Source: JAHFOW01 sp046350595 (GTDB lineage Bacteria; Planctomycetota; Brocadiia; Brocadiales; Brocadiaceae). From it: a stretch of 13,872 bases of DNA. This document shows positions 1 to 5,518 of the stretch, piece by piece. Below the pieces are notes generated by a model. It saw nothing but the letters and a program-made list of their open reading frames with translations. It ran no database searches and had not been told where the DNA came from. The DNA lies in NCBI GenBank assembly GCA_046350595.1, contig JAXMAC010000093.1, positions 1-13,872 on the forward strand. The letters run 5' to 3'. The position numbers and the translations under genes were made by a program. Numbering within the stretch: position 1 is the first letter of the stretch; the number at the start of each line of letters is the position of its first letter.

Positions 1-381
1 TATTTCCTGGCCGAGCTGGTTGTCTACCCCTCGAATTGCGAAGGTCGGGTTAAGACGGCAATTATTGAAAAAGGTAGGTGTGACCCGATTGCAATAAAGA
101 AATCCCCGAGAAAGCTTAAATTATTTACCGGGAGTAATAGAGATGTTACGTTAACGGTTAACATGCCGGATAGTTGTCCTGCAGATGGCATAGCAGTAAA
201 TGCAAAGATTAACGCCGTAGGCAAACAACGTATATCATTAGGTTCGCCCAGTAAGGTGGATACGGATTCCAATGGCAAGGCGAAGTTTACCATAAAGGCG
301 AAACAAAATGCAGGAAAGGCAAAAGTGATATTCAGGGCAGGCACTCAGCAAACAAAAATGGATGTTACGGTAGTTAAATGA
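1..381 (+). CDS. C-terminal part of a protein with an Ig-like (Big-type) domain; 5' end outside window
   Basis: The frame is open from the first base to a TGA at 379-381, giving 126 residues with no upstream stop, so this is the end of a longer protein. An internal ATG at 163 is not the likely start because the homologous-looking pattern begins well before it. From about residue 35 the sequence has the beta-sandwich pattern seen in bacterial Ig-like repeats: a KLKLFTGSNRDVTLTV opening, a CP...G..V.AKIN stretch, a DTDSNGKAKFTIKAK turn and a closing GKAKVIFRAG...VTV strand. Such domains usually form stalks of exported or surface proteins. No catalytic motif is visible in this part. The upstream portion, including any signal peptide, is missing, so the function of the whole protein cannot be given. 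It converges with the tatC-like gene. Confidence 0.75.
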   Translation, partial: YFLAELVVYPSNCEGRVKTAIIEKGRCDPIAIKKSPRKLKLFTGSNRDVTLTVNMPDSCPADGIAVNAKINAVGKQRISLGSPSKVDTDSNGKAKFTIKAKQNAGKAKVIFRAGTQQTKMDVTVVK

Positions 382-428
382 TGGATAGATAATTGCTTTA
401 TTCCGTAACATTTCGCAGTTGCAATTTG

Positions 429-489
429 GTGGAGACGTAAGGCTTCGGCGTACGATACCTCGGATGTTTTACGTCTCTACTTTTTTAAT
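429..489 (+). terminator. Palindromic element with T run; possible terminator of the upstream + strand gene
   Basis: GTGGAGACGTAA (429-440) pairs with TTACGTCTCTAC (469-480) over 12 bp with one G-T pair. The loop is 28 nt, and TTTTTTAAT follows at 481-489. It lies in the spacer between two convergent genes. The T run on the + side fits rho-independent termination of the gene ending at 381. No matching T run is present for the leftward gene. The long loop and the GTAGAGACGTAA-type ends also look like a dispersed palindromic repeat, so terminator and repeat are both possible. Confidence 0.5.
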
Positions 490-521
490 ACGAAAGTGGA
501 ATTTTAGTTTTGGGCGGATTA

Positions 522-1862
522 CTAAGGTTTTGTTAATACACCTTCAGACCAGTTGATGATTGTGCCGATATCTGCTGGTTCACCGCCAATAGTCATCTTA
601 TATTGACGTCCCGCTAACAACTTTTTCTCCTCGCCTTCTAATAAGAGCGTGGCCTCGCCCTTTATCGCAGTAACAATAGTCAGAAAATCCTTCGCATGGA
701 TATTCAAAGTGCCTTTGTTTGTTCGTATTCTCCCATTTTGGGTATCTACCTCCAAAGATATATCAGCCTTCTTTGTGTCCTTTACAGAAACAAGTATCTG
801 TCCAGCCTTAAGCTGTAATTTCCAGGGATCAATAATGTGAACTTCGGTATTTGAATCAAGCGCCACTTCGACCCCGTTTTTTGTTGCGAAGGCTGTTTTT
901 CCTCCGGTATCTGTTTTTAAGGTTATACCGTTTTGAAGATGTGTCTTATTTGGCGGCTTCTTCCATTCTGTGCTTCCCGGATACAAGATGTTAATTTCTC
1001 CATAAGTATTGAGCAGGTTGATTTTTCCACTTTTATGCGTTAAATAAAAGTATGTGCCAGCTAAGGCTATCAGCCCACCCCCAACAATTGAACCCAAAAA
1101 GATAAAGCCCTTTTTTGTGGGCCGGGCTATGAGTATGCCGAGTTCATAAAGTATGATCATAGGAATTGCGGTCATGGTCTGGGTAAAAGGATCGGGTGGT
1201 GTTACCACGGCAGCAATAATAAAGATAACCAAAATGGCATATTTTCTCCATGCAATAAATTTATCAGGGGTGATAATGCCTATTTTTGACAAAAGCAGCA
1301 TAACAAGCGGCAATTGAAATACCAGACCCAGCGCGACAGTAAGCATGAATACGAATGACACATACTCCTGCATCGTAATAATGGGCTGAATTCCTGGACC
1401 AAGGATGCCAATGAGGAATTGAAGTCCGAATGGAATTAATAAATAATAGCCAAAAACACCGCCCACCACAAAGGCAACATAAGAAACGGGGAGAAATAAA
1501 AGCACATACCTCTGTTCCTTTTTGTAAAGTCCCGCACTGACGAATTGCCATATCTGGTATATGATAAAGGGATAGGCTAAAAAAATAGAAGTAATGAAAC
1601 ACAATTTCATGTAAGAATAAAAACCTTCCTGATAGCTCAATACCTGCAATTCTTGTGAAAGGGCAGCCTTTGCCATGGCAATTTTATGGGGTCTTTTTGC
1701 CACGTCCAATATCTGTGTCTTAAAGAACCAGCACAGAATAAAGGACAAAACAATTGCAATAATGGAAAAAACGACCCTGCGTCGTAATTCTTCCAGGTGT
1801 GCGCCTAATGACATCCTGAAGTTTTCTATATACGATTCTTCTGTATCTACGGTATTATTCAC
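522..1862 (-). CDS. tatC: TatC twin-arginine translocase subunit fused to a C-terminal FecR-like domain
   Basis: Residues 1-250 are a full TatC, the membrane receptor of the Tat export pathway for folded proteins. Visible family marks are HLEELRRR (22-29) before the first membrane segment, YQIWQFV then LYKKEQR with E116 at the position of E. coli E103, and TPPDPFTQ (221-228). TatC is normally about 240-260 residues; this protein has 446. A seventh hydrophobic segment (about 252-275) is followed by a soluble domain (about 280-425). That domain has the FecR pattern: a G..LKTD.GGKTAFAT strand, NGVEVALDSNTEVHI, LKAGQILVSV, a Gly-rich turn, IKGEATLL and a closing LLAGRQY. With six TatC segments the C-terminus is cytoplasmic, so the extra segment would place this domain outside the inner membrane. 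The start is GTG at 1860-1862, preceded by GAGG at good distance. It is the last of three leftward genes. TatC identity is firm; the role of the added domain is unknown. Confidence 0.93.
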   Translation of the reverse strand: MNNTVDTEESYIENFRMSLGAHLEELRRRVVFSIIAIVLSFILCWFFKTQILDVAKRPHKIAMAKAALSQELQVLSYQEGFYSYMKLCFITSIFLAYPFIIYQIWQFVSAGLYKKEQRYVLLFLPVSYVAFVVGGVFGYYLLIPFGLQFLIGILGPGIQPIITMQEYVSFVFMLTVALGLVFQLPLVMLLLSKIGIITPDKFIAWRKYAILVIFIIAAVVTPPDPFTQTMTAIPMIILYELGILIARPTKKGFIFLGSIVGGGLIALAGTYFYLTHKSGKINLLNTYGEINILYPGSTEWKKPPNKTHLQNGITLKTDTGGKTAFATKNGVEVALDSNTEVHIIDPWKLQLKAGQILVSVKDTKKADISLEVDTQNGRIRTNKGTLNIHAKDFLTIVTAIKGEATLLLEGEEKKLLAGRQYKMTIGGEPADIGTIINWSEGVLTKP

Positions 1863-1957
1863 GGTGAACCTCGGTGATAGGTCTATTTTAAAAAAACCAG
1901 AGTTTTAGTAACAATTTAATTGTTTGCAAATTGTGTCTATAAAATAATTATACTTAT

Positions 1958-3118
1958 TTATTGAGTATTGCCGCTCTTTAATTTTTCATACTGGGCAAAA
2001 GACTTTTTTGCCTCTTCTTTTAACCCTTTCTTTTCATACAAGACGCCAAGGGTTTTATGAATGTCTATAGCTTCAGGGCTGATTTCCAGAATCTTTATGT
2101 ATTCACTAATCGCATTGTCCAGGTTGCCTTTTTGCTCATAGACACGGGCAAGGGTGAGATGTATCGTGGAAAACTTAGGATTGATCTCCAGGGCGCGATG
2201 TAAAACTTTGATTGCATTGTCAGTCATTTTTTGCTCATGGTAAACGATGCCAAGACATACATACGCCTTGATATTATTTTTGTTGAGAGACACAGCATTC
2301 TCCCATGCTTCAATTGCTTCATTATATTGTTTATTGTAATAAGAAACGAGACCCATTTCAAAATAAGTCTCAGGTTTTAATGTGAGATTCATTTCTTCAA
2401 TACTTTTCAGTTTATCTTTTATGGTAACTAATTTTTTTAATACATCTGCTGCCAGCGCTTTATTTTTGGTTTCCGGGAGAATGATCGAAGGGATGAGCGC
2501 CTTTTTTCTCTCAAGGAACAGGGTGTCTTCTAATGAATCCTTTTCGACCTTGACAAATTCTTTGGACTTTTCAAGAGGCGTTTTTAGATTGACATTCTGG
2601 TCTTCAAGGATGGATACCTTTTGTTCCAGGTTGTTAATTTTTTGTTCATACTCCTCTTCTAATGATTTCTGTTTGGATTGGTACTCTTCTGTTAATCGTT
2701 TCTCTGATTCTGATAATTTCTTTTCGTGGATTTCCTTGGAAATGTAATCATTTTTGTACGTTGTCAGTTTTTGTTCGTAATCATTAACCTTTTCGTCATA
2801 AACGGATTTGAGTATATAATCGTTTTTCAGTTTTGCTTCATACATGGCAACGGCATTTTCGTAAATCTTCTTTTGTTTGTCACGGGTGAATTTCAGGGTT
2901 TTTATTAATTCATCCTTTCCCGCCATTATTTTTTCGTAATAGGGTTTTTCCTTAAAAAACCAATAACAGATGAGCATGATGAGTGAGACGATGAATACAA
3001 CTCCTAAAATTACGGCAAATTGTTTATTGGCTTTGACAAAGGAGACTTTCCTGATAGATGAAACACCCGTTGTTACACTCTTGAAGCGTTTGAATGGATT
3101 TTTAAAGGTAAATTTCAT
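1958..3118 (-). CDS. Membrane-anchored coiled-coil protein with C-terminal TPR repeats
   Basis: This 386-residue protein begins with a basic stretch (1-32) and one membrane segment (about 33-54), the pattern of an inner-membrane anchor with the bulk outside. Residues about 60-205 are charged, rich in K and E, and have heptad-like spacing, which suggests a long coiled coil; part of it (92-137) looks like two copies of a roughly 22-24-residue unit beginning YE.KL. Four tetratricopeptide repeats follow at about 249-282, 283-316, 317-350 and 351-384, with the usual G..Y, A...W/Y, A and NP positions. TPRs bind partner proteins, but nothing shows which partner. It starts 21 bp after the PP-loop gene ends and lies 95 bp before the tatC-like gene, so all three may be one transcript. 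The ATG at 3116-3118 has no clear ribosome binding site. No enzymatic motif is seen. Confidence 0.85.
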   Translation of the reverse strand: MKFTFKNPFKRFKSVTTGVSSIRKVSFVKANKQFAVILGVVFIVSLIMLICYWFFKEKPYYEKIMAGKDELIKTLKFTRDKQKKIYENAVAMYEAKLKNDYILKSVYDEKVNDYEQKLTTYKNDYISKEIHEKKLSESEKRLTEEYQSKQKSLEEEYEQKINNLEQKVSILEDQNVNLKTPLEKSKEFVKVEKDSLEDTLFLERKKALIPSIILPETKNKALAADVLKKLVTIKDKLKSIEEMNLTLKPETYFEMGLVSYYNKQYNEAIEAWENAVSLNKNNIKAYVCLGIVYHEQKMTDNAIKVLHRALEINPKFSTIHLTLARVYEQKGNLDNAISEYIKILEISPEAIDIHKTLGVLYEKKGLKEEAKKSFAQYEKLKSGNTQ

Positions 3119-3139
3119 GTTATTAATTTTTGAGAAGTA

Positions 3140-4192
3140 TTAGTGAGTAGTTTGTGAAATCTGCGGTTTATTATTTTTTGGTTGCGGGTTTTTTATTATT
3201 AGGGTGTCCGCTTCTTCCTGGCTTATTGGCGCAACCTCGACTATCCTTACAGAGGCTTCATCGTTTATTTTTTTTACGGAAACCTTTACCGACGGCAATA
3301 GTTGTGATTTCCCGTATCGTGCTGTTATTCGGGCTGCTGTTAGAATCTTTTCTTCTGTTAATTCTCCCCGAATAAGGGTAAAAGGACCTTTCATGTCAAC
3401 CAGGGTTAAGAGAAGGTCGCCTTCCCTGCAAAGGGTATTTATCCTTTCATTGTCTTCCTCGTTTCTTCCCACGATGGCTTTTGTGTTGTTGTCGAGTCTG
3501 AAATGCCTTCCCACTTTTAATAAATTAACGTCATTTACATTTGCATCACCGGTATTAACCAGATCCCTCATACGATTTGAAAACTCAGGGTCGGTAAGCA
3601 GGCATCCGCCGGCGGAACAGGGGTAATCCTTAATCTGGAATACATCGGCTAACTGAATCTGGTCTTTTCGGGAACGTCCGCGGATTTGTAACAACTTGTC
3701 TCTATCTACAAGGCCTGTTTTTTCAGGGATAGTAGGCTCCATGTGTTTTGCGCAGAGAGGTCTCAACACCAAACCGACGAGATCTGCTTCCTGGTCAATG
3801 ATTTTCATAGCCTCTTTCCGTTGGGACATGGGTCTTTGTCCCAAAACCTCGCCAGTAATAATAAAATCAGCGCCGATCTCACGCATGTAATCGCCGGCAA
3901 CACGGAAAATATTGATGCGGCAATCGATACAGGGGTTCATGTTTTTACCATATCCGAACTTGGGTTTTTTTACCAGTTCCAGAAAACGTTCCGTGGTATT
4001 GATGACCTTGATGGGCACACCAAGCTTTTCTGAAACCTTTACTGCTTCAAGCTTACAGCTTCCCTGTGATGTACAACGACAGAAGACCGTTACAAAATTG
4101 AGGGCGATTACCTCGATTCCCTGTTCCTGGATAACACGGATAGCGAGGGTGCTGTCTAATCCCCCGGACAATAAAGCCAATGCCTTTGCCAA
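3140..4192 (-). CDS. PP-loop ATPase with NFACT-R-like C-terminal domain (MnmA/ThiI-like tRNA thiolation family)
   Basis: The N-terminal half carries the PP-loop LSGGLDST (8-15), which adenylates the target uridine in tRNA-thiolating enzymes. CxC (C38, C40), C46 and a CIDC pair (C88, C91) follow, then GEVLGQRPMSQR (114-125). The C-terminal part, about 185-300, has GGCLLTDPEF, LLKVGRHFRL and IVGRNE, the pattern of the NFACT-R/DUF814 RNA-binding domain. It therefore resembles the MnmA/ThiI-like proteins made of a PP-loop plus this domain; which base it thiolates is not established. The cysteine set suggests an Fe-S cluster or persulfide mechanism (inference). The last 25 residues are polar and probably disordered. 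The start is TTG at 4190-4192: an in-frame stop lies two codons upstream and AAGGAG sits 7 nt before it. It is the first of three leftward genes. Confidence 0.85.
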   Translation of the reverse strand: MAKALALLSGGLDSTLAIRVIQEQGIEVIALNFVTVFCRCTSQGSCKLEAVKVSEKLGVPIKVINTTERFLELVKKPKFGYGKNMNPCIDCRINIFRVAGDYMREIGADFIITGEVLGQRPMSQRKEAMKIIDQEADLVGLVLRPLCAKHMEPTIPEKTGLVDRDKLLQIRGRSRKDQIQLADVFQIKDYPCSAGGCLLTDPEFSNRMRDLVNTGDANVNDVNLLKVGRHFRLDNNTKAIVGRNEEDNERINTLCREGDLLLTLVDMKGPFTLIRGELTEEKILTAARITARYGKSQLLPSVKVSVKKINDEASVRIVEVAPISQEEADTLIIKNPQPKNNKPQISQTTH

Positions 4193-4199
4193 AATCTAA

Positions 4200-4205
4200 C
4201 TCCTT
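4200..4205 (-). promoter_or_regulatory. Shine-Dalgarno site that decides a TTG start
   Basis: Read on the minus strand this is AAGGAG, 7 nt before the TTG at 4192-4190. A TAG at 4198-4196 closes the frame upstream and the only other codon between is ATT, so TTG is the best start for the PP-loop gene. Confidence 0.8.
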
Positions 4206-4235
4206 AATGTTATTGAATTTCCATACTCACTGTGT

Positions 4236-4254
4236 TTTGTAAAATATTTACAAA
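4236..4254. promoter_or_regulatory. AT-rich perfect palindrome, possible operator
   Basis: TTTGTAAA, three central bases (ATA) and TTTACAAA form a perfect 8+3+8 palindrome. It lies just downstream of the candidate minus-strand -10 box and about 45-60 bp before the TTG start of the PP-loop gene. The location would suit a repressor site for the leftward operon. AT-rich spacers give such palindromes by chance fairly often, and I do not recognise the regulator. Confidence 0.3.
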
Positions 4255-4263
4255 TTTTAAACC

Positions 4264-4294
4264 ATTATAAGGGTATCTTCAAATAAAAAATCAA
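4264..4294 (-). promoter_or_regulatory. Candidate sigma70-type promoter for the leftward PP-loop/TPR/tatC genes
   Basis: On the minus strand TTGATT (4294-4289) is followed after 19 bp by a perfect TATAAT (4269-4264). The predicted transcript start near 4257 gives a leader of about 65 nt. The spacer is longer than the ideal 17 bp, so confidence is limited. Confidence 0.45.
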
Positions 4295-4306
4295 CCGAAA
4301 AGAAGT

Positions 4307-4335
4307 TTGACTGTTTCATCCTGGCGTGTTAAAGT
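4307..4335 (+). promoter_or_regulatory. Candidate sigma70-type promoter for the MEMO-family gene
   Basis: TTGACT (4307-4312), a 17-bp spacer and TAAAGT (4330-4335) match the -35/-10 pattern in five and four of six bases. Transcription would begin near 4342, after the TTG codon at 4360 is excluded as a start, and would leave a leader of about 60 nt before the ATG at 4405. Confidence 0.45.
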
Positions 4336-4404
4336 ATACTCAATTTTTAGGCTGTACCGTTGAAATCTTTTATTGTGATTTTATACATTAGAATGAGGGG
4401 GGTT

Positions 4405-5208
4405 ATGATAAGGCAACCGGCTGTGGCTGGTAGTTTTTACAGTGGAGATGCGGTTTCTTTAAAAAGCGATATTGAAGGTTTTGTGATGAAAGACTGTGAA
4501 AAGCAGTCTGTTCTGGGTATCGTTTCCCCGCACGCTGGTTATGTGTATTCTGGCCGTGTTGCTGGAAACCTATATTCAAAGATTAGAATACCCGATACGG
4601 TGGTTATTCTTTCGCCGAATCATACAGGCTATGGCGCACCGTATTCCATCTGGCCTGGCGGTTCATGGCGCACACCGATGGGGGATGTCAAGGTCGACGA
4701 GGAAATAGTAAACGAATGGGCGCTTCACTGCGACCTGATAGAGAAAGACCGTGAGGCGCATTTATATGAGCACGCCGCTGAGGTGCAGATTCCCTTTATT
4801 CAATACTTCAATCCTGGTGTGCGGATTGTTGTTGTGGTTATTTCTGCCAGGAATATCGCGGATCTTAAAAACATCGGCAAGAGTCTATCTCTGGTGTTGC
4901 AGAAATTACGACCGGATGCCCTTGTGGTTGCCTCATCTGATATGACACATCACGAGTCTCAGGTATCTGCAAACAGGAAGGACAAAATTGCCATTCATGA
5001 GATACTTGCGCTGAATGAGGATAATTTGTATCGAAAGGTCAGAGAGATGAATATCACCATGTGCGGTATTTTTCCTACCGTCACCATGCTGGTATGCGCA
5101 AAGGAGCGGGGGGCGACAAAGGCCGAGTTGGTACGGTACGAGACGAGTGGTGATATTACGGGCGATTACGACCAGGTAGTGGGATATGCGGGTGTTATGG
5201 TACACTGA
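4405..5208 (+). CDS. MEMO1-family protein (AmmeMemoRadiSam system protein B type)
   Basis: The 267-residue product matches the MEMO family throughout: MIRQPAVAGSFY at the N-terminus, SPHAGYVYSG with H43, LSPNHTGYG with H73, EHAAEVQIPF (122-131), SSDMTHHES with D179 and H182, and MCGIFPTV with C220. In human MEMO1 the equivalents of H43, H73, H182 and C220 line a metal-binding pocket related to extradiol dioxygenases. The biochemical role in bacteria is not settled. Bacterial members are often next to AMMECR1 and radical SAM genes, but neither is present here. The frame is open further upstream to a TTG at 4360, but family members start at MIRQPAV and GAGGGG precedes the ATG at 4405, so I use that start. 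A 310-bp spacer separates it from fdhA, so joint transcription is uncertain. Confidence 0.9.
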   Translation: MIRQPAVAGSFYSGDAVSLKSDIEGFVMKDCEKQSVLGIVSPHAGYVYSGRVAGNLYSKIRIPDTVVILSPNHTGYGAPYSIWPGGSWRTPMGDVKVDEEIVNEWALHCDLIEKDREAHLYEHAAEVQIPFIQYFNPGVRIVVVVISARNIADLKNIGKSLSLVLQKLRPDALVVASSDMTHHESQVSANRKDKIAIHEILALNEDNLYRKVREMNITMCGIFPTVTMLVCAKERGATKAELVRYETSGDITGDYDQVVGYAGVMVH

Positions 5209-5295
5209 TGAAAGTTTATTCCCTGTGTCATTACGAGTAGGTATATAATGCATGAGGGGATAAATGTGGGGTGTACTATCAAAGTGCGGGGAGCA

Positions 5296-5330
5296 TGTCA
5301 TTGCGAGGGTCTTTTCCGAAGCAATCTTCC
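5296..5330 (+). repeat. Half-copy of the TGTCATTGCGA...GAAGCAATCT dispersed repeat
   Basis: TGTCATTGCGA at 5296-5306 and GAAGCAATCTT at 5318-5328 match the left half of the full element at 8300-8386, in the same orientation. The right half is not clearly recognisable; a GATTGGTTGC stretch at 5349-5358 could be its decayed remnant. A further fragment, TGTCATTACGAG, is at 5226-5237. Elements with these ends occur dispersed in many bacterial genomes between genes. Confidence 0.65.
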
Positions 5331-5504
5331 CACTTTGTATAATGGGGGATTGGTTGCAGCTATAATATGTTAGGGATATCTGCGAATAAATAAAACAAGC
5401 TTTAGGGGATATTGTTACTCGAATGCAAAGAATGTTCGGCGGAAATTGAATGTGGAAGTTGTTATAGTGGGATAGTAAAAAATATTTTTATATCCAGGAA
5501 TTAG

Positions 5505-5510
5505 CAGGAG
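5505..5510 (+). promoter_or_regulatory. Shine-Dalgarno site of fdhA
   Basis: CAGGAG ends 8 nt before the ATG at 5519. Another ATG at 5515 is in a different frame and reads only 12 codons, so the start at 5519 is the one that opens the formate dehydrogenase frame. Confidence 0.7.
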
Positions 5511-5518
5511 AACGATGT

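Larger units (their letters stand above)
5209..5518. other. Spacer between the MEMO gene and fdhA, with repeat fragments
   Basis: No convincing gene is present. The spacer holds a short repeat fragment TGTCATTACGAG (5226-5237) and a longer half-copy of the same repeat (5296-5330), described separately. A TATAAT lies at 5361-5366 but has no acceptable -35 box. Upstream of fdhA, TTGTTA at 5459-5464 with a TATTTT 18 bp later is only a weak promoter candidate, so where fdhA transcription starts is unclear. No terminator hairpin with a T run is visible after the MEMO gene. Confidence 0.6.

Noticed and set aside
163..381. A 72-residue gene starting at the ATG at 163
   Set aside because: The frame is open to the window edge, and the Ig-like domain pattern begins before 163, so this is the tail of a longer gene.
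1264..1602. 112-codon minus-strand ORF inside the tatC-like gene
   Set aside because: It is an out-of-frame shadow of a gene whose TatC motifs are unambiguous.
4360..4404. N-terminal extension of the MEMO-family protein from a TTG
   Set aside because: There is no ribosome site, and family members begin at MIRQPAVAGSFY, which has an SD-like GAGGGG just upstream of the ATG at 4405.
5361..5366. TATAAT as a promoter for fdhA
   Set aside because: No -35-like hexamer lies at 16-19 bp upstream.
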